A stretch of 64,000 bases of DNA from Mycobacteroides immunogenum. Its GTDB lineage: Bacteria; Actinomycetota; Actinomycetes; Mycobacteriales; Mycobacteriaceae. The translations under genes were made by a program, and so were the position numbers. The stretch's first letter is position 1; the number at the start of each line of letters is the position of its first letter. Shown here one piece after another: positions 7,434-16,048 of the stretch. The notes under the pieces are model-generated. The model was not told where the DNA came from and did no database searches. It saw nothing but the letters and a program-made list of their open reading frames with translations. The stretch spans positions 5,270,001-5,334,000 of the forward strand of contig NZ_CP011530.1 of NCBI RefSeq assembly GCF_001605725.1. Direction: 5' to 3'.

Positions 7434-8438
7434 ATGAGCGGGATAACCGAGGGTAGTTCGCTGGCTGACTTGCTGGATTCCCGGCGATTGTTTCAGTTCG
7501 TCGTGGCCGCAGAGGCACCGACGCTGGCGGCTGCCGCGGCGCAGCTATTCATCACCCAGCAGGCGTTGTCATCGGCGATACGCCAACTGGAACGCGATCT
7601 CGGCGTCGAGCTGTTTTCGCGCGCGCAACGCAGCCTGCAGCTGACCGACGCCGGCCACGAGCTGTACACCGGCGCAAAACCGCTTCTCGCCGGGATACGC
7701 GTGCTCGCCAACGCGACACGTAACCTCTCGGACCCGCAGCGTGCCTTTGTCATCGGGCATTCACCCGCGATCTCGGGCGAAGAGGTCTATCGGATCATCG
7801 AGCCTGCCGTGACCGCCGACCCCACGGTGTCGATCACGGTGCGGCAGGTCTTTCCGAGCACCATGCGCGACGGCCTCCTCGACGGGTCCCTGGACCTGGC
7901 ACTACGTCGCGGAATCGACATGCCCGCCGACTTGGCCACCGATACTCTGCTCTATCAACCACTGCGCATCGCCGTCGTGCAATCCCACCCGCTCGCCGCG
8001 CAGGAGTGTGTCAACATTGCCGAAATCGCCGAATACCCCATTGTGGTGTGGGCTCCCCCGCGCCATTCCTTTTACACCGACCTGCTGGTTTCGCACTGCC
8101 GCCGAAGCGGTTTCGAGCCCCGCTTGCTGGTCAATCCGGTCCAGGGCACTCCGCCGTACACGGCGGTGCTCGCGCATCCCGGTCACTGCGCGTTCGTCAC
8201 CGACGACCCTGGGCAGGTCTATCACCACAAGGTGCGGGTGATAGAGATCGTCAATCCCCCATTGGTTCCCGTGCAAGCCGTCTGGCTTCCCCATTCGGTG
8301 TCGACCATTCGCACCACACTGTTCGAATCCGTGCAGAGATCAGCTGTTGTCAGCACACCGGCCCGGACGGAAGATGGAGATACCCAGACAACCAGCCCGA
8401 GACATTCCCATGTCGCACACACATCGGATGTTCAGTGA
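7434..8438 (+). CDS. LysR-family transcriptional regulator
   Basis: 334 residues from ATG 7434. AGGAG at 7417-7421 could also serve an in-frame TTG at 7428, so the start is uncertain by two codons. N-terminal winged HTH: FVVAAEAPTLAAAAAQLFITQQALSSAIRQLERDLGVELFSR, the classical LysR pattern. It is followed by a two-lobed effector domain (from about residue 100). It probably controls the divergent SDR gene through the dyad at 7354. The C-terminal tail overlaps the start of the next gene. Confidence 0.92.
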   Translation: MSGITEGSSLADLLDSRRLFQFVVAAEAPTLAAAAAQLFITQQALSSAIRQLERDLGVELFSRAQRSLQLTDAGHELYTGAKPLLAGIRVLANATRNLSDPQRAFVIGHSPAISGEEVYRIIEPAVTADPTVSITVRQVFPSTMRDGLLDGSLDLALRRGIDMPADLATDTLLYQPLRIAVVQSHPLAAQECVNIAEIAEYPIVVWAPPRHSFYTDLLVSHCRRSGFEPRLLVNPVQGTPPYTAVLAHPGHCAFVTDDPGQVYHHKVRVIEIVNPPLVPVQAVWLPHSVSTIRTTLFESVQRSAVVSTPARTEDGDTQTTSPRHSHVAHTSDVQ

Positions 8439-9048
8439 TCGCCGGCACGCGGGCCGCGTGCTGGCAGACATCCTCGCGCCCTACCGCATGCAAGACACCG
8501 TGGTCCTGGCGCTACCGCGTGGCGGAATTCCTGTCGGACGGGAAATCGCCACCGCCCTTGATGTCCCGTTAGAGGTTCTGGTCGTGCGCAAGCTCGGCGT
8601 GCCGGGGCATGAAGAATATGCCATGGGAGCCATCGCCAGCGGCGGCGAAGTGGTAGTGGATGACAACATCGTGCGTACCATGGGAATCACTGCGCCGCAG
8701 TTCAGAGACGTAGCGAACCGCGAAAAGCTCGAGCTGGCCCGGCGCGAGCGGATGTACCTGACTCACCGCGGCGTGGAAATCGATGGCAAGACAGTCATCC
8801 TGGTCGATGACGGGATCGCGACCGGCGCAACAATGCGCGTGGCGTTGATGACGATCAGGAAGGCATTCCCCGCGCGGATGGTGGCAGCCGTTCCGGTTGC
8901 CCCGCGATCGGCGTTCCGCCGATTCGTTTCCCTGGTAGACGATTTCGTTGTCGCGTCGTGCCCGCCTCGATTTCAGGCAGTGGGCGACGCCTACCAAGAC
9001 TTTCACCAGATCTCCGACGAAGAGGTGCGCGCACTGCTCTCGGCATGA
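8410..9048 (+). CDS. Phosphoribosyltransferase-domain protein
   Basis: 212 residues from ATG 8410 (MSHTHRMFSDRRHAGR); a second ATG at 8428 is possible, and both overlap the LysR gene. PRPP loop VILVDDGIATGAT is the type I phosphoribosyltransferase signature; LALPRGGIPVGREIA and VVRKLGVPGHEEYAMGAIA are the conserved N-terminal motifs of the stand-alone proteins annotated phosphoribosyltransferase in mycobacteria. The true base substrate is not known. Confidence 0.85.
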   Translation: MSHTHRMFSDRRHAGRVLADILAPYRMQDTVVLALPRGGIPVGREIATALDVPLEVLVVRKLGVPGHEEYAMGAIASGGEVVVDDNIVRTMGITAPQFRDVANREKLELARRERMYLTHRGVEIDGKTVILVDDGIATGATMRVALMTIRKAFPARMVAAVPVAPRSAFRRFVSLVDDFVVASCPPRFQAVGDAYQDFHQISDEEVRALLSA

Positions 9049-9121
9049 CGGAGCACTTCTCGCCAGGTGGGGTTCTCGTGTTGTTTCCTGTCCAGCAATG
9101 TTGCGTAGCTAGCTTCCAGCC

Positions 9122-9781
9122 ATGGACATGGGTCTGGCGCCCACGGACGTCATGGATCCGATGTATTGGCTGGGCGAGGGCGGCCTGTTCGGTGGCGCTG
9201 TTCTGGCCGGTGTCATGGTCATCGTCTTCATCGAAACCGGCTTGCTCTTTCCGTTCTTGCCCGGGGACACCTTGCTGTTTTCCGCAGGACTGATTGCCGC
9301 GCAGCCCAATTCCCCCGTCTCGATCCAGGTGTTGGCACCTTGCGCCGCGCTTGCCGCGCTACTCGGGAGCCAATGCGGCTACTTCATCGGACGCCGCCTC
9401 GGCCCAGCACTGTTCAAGAAGGAAGACGCGCGGTTCTTCAAGCAGCGCTATCTGACCGCCTCTCGCGACTTCTTCGACAGACACGGACCCAAGACGCTGC
9501 TCATAGCTCAGTTCGTCGGGGTGGTACGTACATTTACCCCCGTCATCGCGGGCATGTCCGGCATGCGCTACCCAATATTCCTGCTGTACAACGCTATTGG
9601 CAGCGCTGCCTGGGGCGTGGGACTGACCATTGTCGGCTATTTCCTGGGCAACATCGCGTTCGTCGGCGAACACCTGGACATCATCATCCTCATCATCGCC
9701 GTCCTTTCGACCCTGCCCGCCGCCGCGACAGCCGCCAAGGTCTATCTGGAGAAGCGGCGCGCGGTCACCGAGAACGGCTAA
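9122..9781 (+). CDS. DedA-family membrane protein
   Basis: 219 residues with about five hydrophobic segments. ETGLLFPFLPGDTLLFSAGLIAA near the N terminus is the conserved acidic/proline re-entrant region, and VVRTFTPVIAGMSGM plus GVGLTIVGYFLGN match the second conserved half of the DedA/SNARE-associated family. These proteins act at the cytoplasmic membrane in undecaprenyl-phosphate or phospholipid flipping. It ends four bases from the convergent CGNR gene. Confidence 0.92.
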   Translation: MDMGLAPTDVMDPMYWLGEGGLFGGAVLAGVMVIVFIETGLLFPFLPGDTLLFSAGLIAAQPNSPVSIQVLAPCAALAALLGSQCGYFIGRRLGPALFKKEDARFFKQRYLTASRDFFDRHGPKTLLIAQFVGVVRTFTPVIAGMSGMRYPIFLLYNAIGSAAWGVGLTIVGYFLGNIAFVGEHLDIIILIIAVLSTLPAAATAAKVYLEKRRAVTENG

Positions 9782-9784
9782 TCG

Positions 9785-10405
9785 TTAGGAACTGCCCGCA
9801 GTTTGGCGGTCATAGTGCCGCTTGACCCTCGCCCGGTTGCCGCACTTCGGTGTGCACCATTCCCGCCGGGGATGCTCCTTGACGAAGTAGAGCACGCAGT
9901 GCGGGGCCAGGCAGGCTCGCAACTGATGCCGGGGCGGGCCACCGAAGAAGTCAATAGCCTGACGCGCGATCAAGCCGACCGCCAGCCGTGCCTGAGATCC
10001 GTGCACCGTCGCCGCCCGGATCGGCGCCCCGTCCACCGGCCACACCAGCTCGGCCCGGGCATCTGCCAGTGCATTGATGGTCGCGACAGCCTGGATGTGA
10101 TTCACCCCGGACGTCGCCGGCCGTGGATCCGCTGTGATTTCCGCGGCCAGGCTGCGTAGCGCATCTCGCAGCGCCCGGAGATCAGCGGCAACCACACGCG
10201 CATCTTCCAGCGAGAAGGAAATGGTGTGCGCACCCGATTCGGCCAAGATTCGATCTGCCATCACCTTGAGCCACTCATGGACGGACTCATCGCTGTCCAG
10301 CGCATCCCGAACGTCACCACGACCACCACGAATCGTGTTCATCAGCTCTACCGGAAGCGGCTCACCCAAAACGGCCGCAATCGTGCCGGAGCTGCTGGTA
10401 CCCAT
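9785..10405 (-). CDS. CGNR zinc-finger transcription regulator (ABATE domain)
   Basis: 206 residues. The N-terminal part (EPLPVELMNTIRGGRGDVRDAL ... DARVVAADLRALRDALRSL) is the stress-induced ABATE domain. The C terminus has RACLAPHCVLYFV followed by REWCTPKCGNRARVKRHYDR, the CGNR zinc finger that binds DNA, with Cys ligands in both segments. It is divergent from the small secreted gene at 10551 and could control it or itself. Confidence 0.92.
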   Translation of the reverse strand: MGTSSSGTIAAVLGEPLPVELMNTIRGGRGDVRDALDSDESVHEWLKVMADRILAESGAHTISFSLEDARVVAADLRALRDALRSLAAEITADPRPATSGVNHIQAVATINALADARAELVWPVDGAPIRAATVHGSQARLAVGLIARQAIDFFGGPPRHQLRACLAPHCVLYFVKEHPRREWCTPKCGNRARVKRHYDRQTAGSS

Positions 10406-10550
10406 CCCCCGACTCTAACTTTCCTAATGGATATTGCCACTTGTAACCATGTGACCTATCTAACGGTGAAGAGGGAAATATCGACTAATGGTTGCGAGTT
10501 GCCTCAAGCGTTAGTAATTCATTGCTCTACCTCACGACAAGGAAACTGCC

Positions 10551-10865
10551 ATGCCCACCCCCATCACCTCCTTCACTCGATCGGCCATCCGGTCGGCAGT
10601 TTCGTTCCTGGTCGCCCTCGCCGCGCTCGGCGCCATGGCCGTGGCTTCCCTCAGCCTCTCGGCCCAGGCATCTGCTGCCGGTGGCGGTGGATCGTCCGCG
10701 TCCGACACCGTGGACAAGCTGCAGGCGCAGGGATACACGGTCCAGCTCAACGGCATTCCGACCGCGCCCCTATCCGAATGCGTGGTGACCGGTATCGAGG
10801 GATTGCGCGGAGCTACCGCGTTTTCGACGGTCTACGTCGACATTTCCTGCCCCGCATACAACTGA
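10551..10865 (+). CDS. Small secreted protein with two conserved cysteines
   Basis: 104 residues. Cleavable signal peptide (hydrophobic 17-38, then AQASAA), leaving a mature part of about 60 residues. Pattern DKLQAQGYTVQLNG ... LSECVVTG ... VYVDISC is shared with the secreted protein at 28714 (NELKSNGYRVIITKVG ... PSQCTVQG ... AYVTLAC), so the two are paralogues and the two cysteines probably pair. AAGGAAA lies just upstream of the ATG. Function unknown. Confidence 0.85.
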   Translation: MPTPITSFTRSAIRSAVSFLVALAALGAMAVASLSLSAQASAAGGGGSSASDTVDKLQAQGYTVQLNGIPTAPLSECVVTGIEGLRGATAFSTVYVDISCPAYN

Positions 10866-11029
10866 CCTATCCAACGCCTGTCTTGCAATACCGAACGAAC
10901 CGAGCCGTCCGGTTTATTCCGCAACGGACTGACTGGCTTATCACAGGCATTTCAGGATGGCAACAGCTGGCGCCTCTGTTGTTAGAGACATCGCACGAGG
11001 ATCTTTAAAAGTATTGGAGCGCAAACAAA

Positions 11030-11314
11030 ATGACCGCCATCACCGCCACCTCGCAGGCACTCTCCACCAACGTTCGACGCGTTGTCGCCGCGGCCGGTAT
11101 CGGTCTGGCGATCCTGGCGCCCACGTATGCCGCCATCGAACTGGCGACGAGCCCCTCGTCGTCGCTGGTCGCCGGCGCTGGTAACAACGGCAACGGGGGC
11201 GGCAACCGGGATCACGCCCGGCTCGGCACCGGCCAGTACGCGATGAACAACTCGGGCCCACAAATGCGCTACACCGCACCACCCAGTGGCCAGTACATCG
11301 GCGGCATCAACTGA
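11030..11314 (+). CDS. Small exported Gly/Asn-rich protein
   Basis: 94 residues. A hydrophobic segment at about 18-38 (VVAAAGIGLAILAPTYAAIELA) acts as signal peptide or anchor; the rest is low complexity (AGAGNNGNGGGNRDH) ending YTAPPSGQYIGGIN. GGAG lies about ten bases upstream of the ATG. It follows the other small secreted gene by 164 bases and is closed by a strong terminator at 11328. I do not recognise a family. Confidence 0.75.
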   Translation: MTAITATSQALSTNVRRVVAAAGIGLAILAPTYAAIELATSPSSSLVAGAGNNGNGGGNRDHARLGTGQYAMNNSGPQMRYTAPPSGQYIGGIN

Positions 11315-11327
11315 GCAGAAATACAAA

Positions 11328-11361
11328 GGGCTGCTTCCGGATCAATCTCCGGAAGCAGCCC
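11328..11361. terminator. Bidirectional intrinsic terminator
   Basis: A perfect 13-bp stem (GGGCTGCTTCCGG and its complement) with an eight-base loop lies between two converging genes. On the minus strand it is followed by a T-rich run (TTTGTATTTCT), so it best terminates the SDR gene; the plus-strand tail is weaker (ATTCGTTG). Confidence 0.85.
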
Positions 11362-11387
11362 ATTCGTTGTGAAGGAAGCCCGTCGCC

Positions 11388-12176
11388 CTAGGGCAGGATC
11401 GAGTCCACGTAACCGCCGTCGGCACGTACCGCGGCGCCGGTGGTCGCCGATGCCAGCGGGGAACTCAGATACACCACGAGGTTCGCGATCTCCACCGGCT
11501 CGATCAAGCGTTGCAACAGAGACTGCGGTCGGTGCTTTTTCATGAATTCGCGCTGCGCCTCATCCCATGGCAGCGACTTGTCGACGAGCTGATAGACGAA
11601 GTCCTCGACACCGGCGGTATGTGTGGGACCAGCGATCACCGAGTTGACCGTGACACCTGTACCCGCGGCATCCTTCGCAAACCCACGCGTCACTCCCAAC
11701 AGCGCAGTCTTGGAGACGCCGTAGTGGATCATCTCCTGCGGAATGACGATCGCGGAATCGCTGGCGATCTGAATGACGCGGCCCCATTGCGTATCGATCA
11801 TCCCCGGCAGGTATGCCCGAATGAGGCGCACCGCGGAAAGCACATTCACCTCGAAGTAGTTCCGCCACTGTTCATCGGTGATCTCACGTGCCGGTGTAGC
11901 GCCGAAGATGCCCAGATTATTGACCAGGATGTCCACCGCTGGCAGCTGCGCGAGAAGCGCATCCACACCCTCGGCGGTGGAAACGTCAGCCGCCACCCCG
12001 ACAACGCTGCCGTGCTGAAGCCCCACCTCAGCGACCGCGGCGTCAACACGCTCTTGGGAACGCCCGTTGACCACGGCGCGCGCTCCGCTAGCCGCGAGCT
12101 GCCGGACAATCTCCAGCCCGATGCCCTGTGTGGATCCCGTTACTAGCGCTGTCTTACCCGTCAGGTCGATGTTCAC
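11388..12176 (-). CDS. Short-chain dehydrogenase/reductase
   Basis: 262 residues. TGSTQGIG cofactor loop (14-21), NNLG (about 90), catalytic serine region IQIASDSA and YGVSK. The tail VRADGGYVDSILP is the usual SDR C terminus. Substrate unknown. It stands alone, closed by the bidirectional terminator at 11328. The middle loop SLPWDEAQREFMKKHRPQSLLQR is longer than in basic SDRs and covers the substrate site. Confidence 0.88.
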   Translation of the reverse strand: MNIDLTGKTALVTGSTQGIGLEIVRQLAASGARAVVNGRSQERVDAAVAEVGLQHGSVVGVAADVSTAEGVDALLAQLPAVDILVNNLGIFGATPAREITDEQWRNYFEVNVLSAVRLIRAYLPGMIDTQWGRVIQIASDSAIVIPQEMIHYGVSKTALLGVTRGFAKDAAGTGVTVNSVIAGPTHTAGVEDFVYQLVDKSLPWDEAQREFMKKHRPQSLLQRLIEPVEIANLVVYLSSPLASATTGAAVRADGGYVDSILP

Positions 12177-12257
12177 GTATCCATTGAAGACCCATCACCC
12201 CCGACTTCATTCCCTGGGTGTGACAGGTCACGTCGGGCGGGCTGCTTCACTGAGCAG

Positions 12258-12747
12258 ATGCTTACGTCGCACCGGCCATGGGTCCGCTGGACTGGCCGCA
12301 GCGCCGTCCCCAGCTGGCGAGTCCGAAACGTCCACGAACGACTCTTCCCCGGAACCGCCCCTGAGTACACCGCGGAGTTGTTCGCGACACTAGGGACACC
12401 GGACGATCGATTCTGGCCAAAAACTGATTGGAGCCCAATGGTTCTGGATCGGAATCTGACCGTAGGAGCAAGCGGCGGGCACGGCAAGATCCGGTACACA
12501 TGCACCGCGCATATTCCGGCCCGGCTTCCTGAACTCACCTTTGACGACGTGAACGGCAGTGCCGTCGACGGCCGACTGGATCAAACTCACTGCCGTCGTG
12601 ATCCCCGCACACAATGCGGTTGTTGAGCAACTTCTTGACAATATCGAGCGCTTCATCACGGGATCGATTGCCCGCCCGCATCGTTGGGGGCTCCGCGTAG
12701 TGATTCTTCGCCGCCTGTTGGGCCTGTCGACAAGGATGGCTACCTGA
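12258..12747 (+). pseudogene. Decayed SRPBCC-family gene (internal deletion and frameshift)
   Basis: The first frame (12258-12626) reads VRNVHERLFPGTAPEY...LFATLGTPDDRFWP..WSPMVLDRNLTVGASGGHGKIRYT, the N-terminal half of an SRPBCC-like hypothetical-protein family. The C-terminal half (VIPAHNAVVEQLLDNIERFITG.IARPHRWGLRVVILRRLLG) is found in another frame, about 12586-12747. The strand-forming middle, roughly 40-50 residues, is missing, and the frame changes near 12540-12580. The family match is from memory of its typical N- and C-terminal motifs. Confidence 0.65.
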
Positions 12748-12769
12748 GCCTGGTCCGTAGGTTTTCGGC

Positions 12770-13192
12770 TTAGACGTCGCGGTTGTCGGCCGCAAGCAAG
12801 TGCGGGTCTGTGTCCGGGTCATCGATACCGAAGCTGATGATCCGACCAGGGGTAATCCGGATGATCGCGGTATCCAACTCGTCTCCGGCGGCACCCCGTG
12901 CCGCCGGAGACACAGCAGGTTGGGCCGTACCGCGAATCTCCAGACAGCGCACCCGCCAGGGTGCTCGCGATGGGATATCATCCACCACAAAAGCCACCCT
13001 GTTGTTGTGGATTATGTTGCGGTACTTACGGCTTCGACTCATCCGATAGCCGGATATGTCTATGGTGCCCAGCTGCTCGTTGTATGCGAATCCCACCGGA
13101 CTCACCTGAGGCGAGCCGTCTGGTCCGACGGTGGCAAGCCTACCGAGGTCGGCTTGACGCATGAATGCGATCTCATCGGGTCTGAAGGCCAT
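12770..13192 (-). CDS. PPOX-class flavin/F420-dependent protein
   Basis: 140 residues. Split beta-barrel pattern: FMRQADLGRLATVGPDGSPQVSPVGFAYN, SRKYRNIIHNNRVAFVVDDI, VRCLEIRGTAQP, ITPGRIISFGID. This is the pyridoxamine 5'-phosphate oxidase-like family whose mycobacterial members use F420 or FMN to reduce unsaturated or redox-active compounds. The start ATG at 13192 lies seven bases from a predicted -10 element, so the mRNA is probably leaderless. The promoter holds a SoxR-like dyad, as does that of the PPOX gene at 25061. Confidence 0.88.
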   Translation of the reverse strand: MAFRPDEIAFMRQADLGRLATVGPDGSPQVSPVGFAYNEQLGTIDISGYRMSRSRKYRNIIHNNRVAFVVDDIPSRAPWRVRCLEIRGTAQPAVSPAARGAAGDELDTAIIRITPGRIISFGIDDPDTDPHLLAADNRDV

Positions 13193-13199
13193 GTGCGTA

Positions 13200-13230
13200 A
13201 CGGTAGATCCTCAACTTAACTTGAGATCAA
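13200..13230 (-). promoter_or_regulatory. SoxR/MerR-type promoter of PPOX gene
   Basis: Read on the minus strand: -35 TTGATC (13225-13230), 19-base spacer, -10 TACCGT (13200-13205). The overlapping dyad, plus-strand CCTCAACTTAACTTGAGA at 13209-13226, differs from the E. coli SoxR box at two positions. A 19-base spacer with a dyad inside it is the hallmark of MerR-family activation. Confidence 0.65.
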
Positions 13231-13255
13231 GCCTCGATGCGGCCGCCCCCGCGAC

Positions 13256-13969
13256 CTAATGCGAGCAGCAGCATCCACCCTGCTGAGCCTGGGCAGACTC
13301 CTTCGCGCCCGCTGGCACCGTGCCATCGGGGCGCCAATCGAAGGGGAAGTGCTTGCTCGAGGCGCCGCGGTGCTCGTGTGACCATTCGAATCCGACGGAG
13401 TGGTCCTTCTTCACCACACCCCACGTCGCGGTCTGTCCCGGACCTACCTCCGCTCCCGGCGCGTTCACGGTGGTGACCCGGCGACTCGGGTCGGCAGTCG
13501 GACCAGTCAACGCCTCGACGCGCAGATCCACCTTGCCAGGAATCTCAGCGCTCCAACTCGCGAGATCGTCGGCCTTGGCGAAGTTGATCGGTACGTACTC
13601 GATGCCGCGTAGCTCCTCGATGAGACTTGCGAATTCGGCGGGCCAGCCACCTTCCTTACCGGTGAAGATCCGTTCGAGCGCGATGCGCTGACGGGCGTCG
13701 GCATCCTCGTCGATGTAGAACATCAACTTCATCGTCGCGTCCGGATCACCGATCCACATGTTGCCTTGAAACTCACCCTGAGCAACCACGCCCAGGCCAC
13801 TCAAATCGACATCGCCCCAATGTCCCTCACTGACATGCCACACCAGGGTGAACAGGCAGTCACCGTGAGTCGGCTCCTGCGCGAAGCTGCACGGGCACGG
13901 CAGCTTGCAACTGCACACATCGAACCAGTCACCCTTCAGGTTCCAGTCGTAGGTTTCCGTCGCTGTCAT
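13256..13969 (-). CDS. DUF1326 family protein, candidate copper-binding protein
   Basis: 237 residues from ATG 13969, chosen for the family N terminus and AAAGGAA upstream; the frame extends further but runs into the operator region. The N terminus has a dense cysteine motif, CSCKLPCPC (19-27) with Cys38, and the C terminus ends GGCCCSH (231-237), so eight or more thiols sit at the two ends of the chain, a soft-metal site in appearance. Directly upstream is a perfect TACCC-N5-GGGTA palindrome, the mycobacterial RicR copper-box consensus as I recall it. This points to copper-induced expression. The biochemical role of DUF1326 is unknown to me. Confidence 0.85.
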   Translation of the reverse strand: MTATETYDWNLKGDWFDVCSCKLPCPCSFAQEPTHGDCLFTLVWHVSEGHWGDVDLSGLGVVAQGEFQGNMWIGDPDATMKLMFYIDEDADARQRIALERIFTGKEGGWPAEFASLIEELRGIEYVPINFAKADDLASWSAEIPGKVDLRVEALTGPTADPSRRVTTVNAPGAEVGPGQTATWGVVKKDHSVGFEWSHEHRGASSKHFPFDWRPDGTVPAGAKESAQAQQGGCCCSH

Positions 13970-13985
13970 TTGTCCATTCCTTTCC

Positions 13986-14002
13986 ATACCCCATGGGGGT
14001 AT
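13986..14002. promoter_or_regulatory. RicR/CsoR-type copper operator, copy 1
   Basis: ATACCCCATGGGGGTAT, containing TACCC-CATGG-GGGTA. It sits 17 bases upstream of the DUF1326 start, so a bound repressor would block its promoter. Confidence 0.75.
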
Positions 14003-14043
14003 CTGACCAACCCAAGGTAGCAGTGCGCCACGCCTGCCGACAA

Positions 14044-14060
14044 GTACCCCATGGGGGTAT
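14044..14060. promoter_or_regulatory. RicR/CsoR-type copper operator, copy 2
   Basis: GTACCCCATGGGGGTAT, the same core as copy 1, 58 bases away, and 51 bases upstream of the amidohydrolase start on the plus strand. It allows divergent control of both genes. Confidence 0.72.
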
Positions 14061-14110
14061 ATTTCCGGGCGATTGATACCTGCGACCGATCGATTGATAT
14101 AGATAGGCAT

Positions 14111-15004
14111 ATGCCCCTATCAGCCTTCGATTCCGAACCCGTCAGACAGATCTGGCAGCAGCTCGGAATTCCCGGGATCGTGGACGTGCACACCCACTTC
14201 ATGCCCAAATCCGTCATGGACAAGGTGTGGGCCTACTTCGATTCAGCAGGACCGCTGGTCGGGCGCCCCTGGCCCATCACGTATCGCGCCGAAGAGTCCC
14301 AGCGCGTCGCCACCCTGCGCGAGTTCGGTGTCCTGCGCTTCACCTCACTGGTCTATCCACACAAACCTCATATGGCCGCGTGGTTGAACCAGTGGGCCGG
14401 CCAGTTCGCGGCGCAAACCCCGGACTGCATCCATACCGCCACCTTCTACCCCGAGCCCGGGGCCGCGGAATACGTACGTGCGGCGATCGATTCGGGAGCC
14501 GGCGTCTTCAAGGTCCATATTCAGGTCGGCGCCTTCTCCCCCACCGACCCTCTGCTGGCCCCGGTGTGGGGTCTCATCGAGGAGGCCGCCGTGCCGGTGG
14601 TGATCCATTGCGGTTCTGGCCCGGCACCCGGCGATTTCACGGGCCCCGATCGAATCAGAGCGCTGCTCAAGCAGTTCCCACGACTGTGCTTGATCATCGC
14701 CCACATGGGCATGCCTGAGTACAGCGAGTTCCTCGATCTCTGCGAGCAGTATGACGAGGTGCGGCTCGACACCACCATGGCCTTCACCGCATTCTCCAAC
14801 GAAAAGGCGCCCTTCCCCGAATCCGACTATCCGCGCCTCGTCGAGCTGGGCCACAAGATCTACTTCGGCAGCGACTTCCCCAACATCCCGTACGGGTACG
14901 CCGAGGCGATCACCGCGTTGCGGGGGCTCCCCGGAATCGACGACAACTGGATGCGGGCAGTCCTCTACGGCAACGGCGCAACGCTGTTCGGCATTGACGG
15001 ATAG
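14111..15004 (+). CDS. Amidohydrolase-2 family TIM-barrel metal hydrolase
   Basis: 297 residues from ATG 14111, preceded by AGATAGG. Metal-site motifs of the ACMSD/amidohydrolase-2 group: DVHTHF (HxH) at about 26-31, FKVHIQVG, VVIHCGSG, LIIAHMGMPEYSEF, and FGSDFPNIPYG near the end (catalytic Asp). Such enzymes decarboxylate or hydrolyse cyclic or aromatic carboxylates; the substrate is not predictable here. It is divergent from DUF1326 with two copper-type operators between them. Its tail overlaps the flavin monooxygenase tail by 40 bases. Confidence 0.88.
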   Translation: MPLSAFDSEPVRQIWQQLGIPGIVDVHTHFMPKSVMDKVWAYFDSAGPLVGRPWPITYRAEESQRVATLREFGVLRFTSLVYPHKPHMAAWLNQWAGQFAAQTPDCIHTATFYPEPGAAEYVRAAIDSGAGVFKVHIQVGAFSPTDPLLAPVWGLIEEAAVPVVIHCGSGPAPGDFTGPDRIRALLKQFPRLCLIIAHMGMPEYSEFLDLCEQYDEVRLDTTMAFTAFSNEKAPFPESDYPRLVELGHKIYFGSDFPNIPYGYAEAITALRGLPGIDDNWMRAVLYGNGATLFGIDG

Positions 15005-16047
15005 CACCGGCGAGACAAGCGGTCGACGACGAAAGCAGCGTCTCGGCCCACACCCCGCAGCGTCGCCGAGGACAAGGATCGCTGCCATTCCAACCCGACG
15101 AATCCCAGACCCGGTTGCGTGGTCGACACCCCGTTGCGGTGGCTCGGGACGCCCCTGGCGTCAACCGCGCCCAAGCCTGCCAGGTAGCCGAAGTCCGGCC
15201 GATAACCCGTCGCCCAGATGACGGTATCGACAGATTCTGTGCTGCCGTCCGCCCACACCACCGAATCGCCGTCCATGCGGGTGAACATCTTTCGCCAATC
15301 CGGGCGCCCTGATTCGAGCGCTTCGCGGTACACGCCGGCGTCGAAGACCGGCGCATTCGGGCGGCGCGGCAACCATGGCCCCACCGGCGCGATATCGAGA
15401 CCCGTCCGCGAATACCAGAAATGCATGTCGAACCCCAACGGTCGTTGCGGCACCAGACGTGGATAACGGCGGCTGGCCAACGTGACCACCGCCGTTTCCG
15501 CGAGTTCGGCCGCAATCTGGACCGCAGAATTTCCCGCTCCGACCACCACCACACGTTGGCCGGCGAAAGCCCCTGCCGCGCGATACCGCGCCGCGTGCAA
15601 CTGGCCACCAGAGAACGTGTCAGCTCCAGAAACTCTTGGGATAAAAGGGCTTCCATAGGTACCCGTGGCCGCGATCAGCATCGGCGAGATAAACATGTCG
15701 CCGCCGGTCAGCACACCATAGCCATGCGTCTCCCCACGGACTCCTAGCACGCGGCAATTCGTTCGTATGTCCACGTCGAGCCGCTTCGCATAGTCGCGCA
15801 GGTACACGACGACCTCATCCCGCGACGGATAGCGATCGGGGTCGCCTGGGAACGGCGAACCCACCAGGCCGGAGTATCGTGCCGGACTGAACAGGGCGAG
15901 GCTGTCGTAGTAGTGCTGCCACGCACCACCCGGCTCGCTGCCCGCCTCTACGATAACCGGGCGTATTCCCTTGTCGACCAATGCTTTCGCAGTCGCGAGA
16001 CCCGCCTGCCCGGCACCAATGACCACGGCGTCACACATCTGCGGCAC
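14965..16047 (-). CDS. Class B-like flavin monooxygenase
   Basis: 360 residues from GTG 16047 (GGGAG five to six bases upstream); ATG 16038 (MCDAVVIG) is the alternative. FAD loop VIGAGQAGLATA near the N terminus, GGAWQHYYDSL matching the GGxW motif of YUC/BVMO-type enzymes, NADPH loop VVVGAGNSAVQIAAEL in the middle, and ATGYRPDFGYL near the C terminus. It inserts oxygen into a carbon, nitrogen or sulfur centre using NADPH. It is the last gene of the LuxE–IscU–NifS–ABC–ACP–FAAL operon, two to eleven bases after the FAAL stop, so it is likely a tailoring step for that product. Confidence 0.85.
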   Translation of the reverse strand: MPQMCDAVVIGAGQAGLATAKALVDKGIRPVIVEAGSEPGGAWQHYYDSLALFSPARYSGLVGSPFPGDPDRYPSRDEVVVYLRDYAKRLDVDIRTNCRVLGVRGETHGYGVLTGGDMFISPMLIAATGTYGSPFIPRVSGADTFSGGQLHAARYRAAGAFAGQRVVVVGAGNSAVQIAAELAETAVVTLASRRYPRLVPQRPLGFDMHFWYSRTGLDIAPVGPWLPRRPNAPVFDAGVYREALESGRPDWRKMFTRMDGDSVVWADGSTESVDTVIWATGYRPDFGYLAGLGAVDARGVPSHRNGVSTTQPGLGFVGLEWQRSLSSATLRGVGRDAAFVVDRLSRRCYPSMPNSVAPLP

Positions 16048-16048
16048 G

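Noticed and set aside
12258..12626. Intact 122-residue SRPBCC gene
   Set aside because: The family C terminus is found downstream in another frame, and the core strands are missing.
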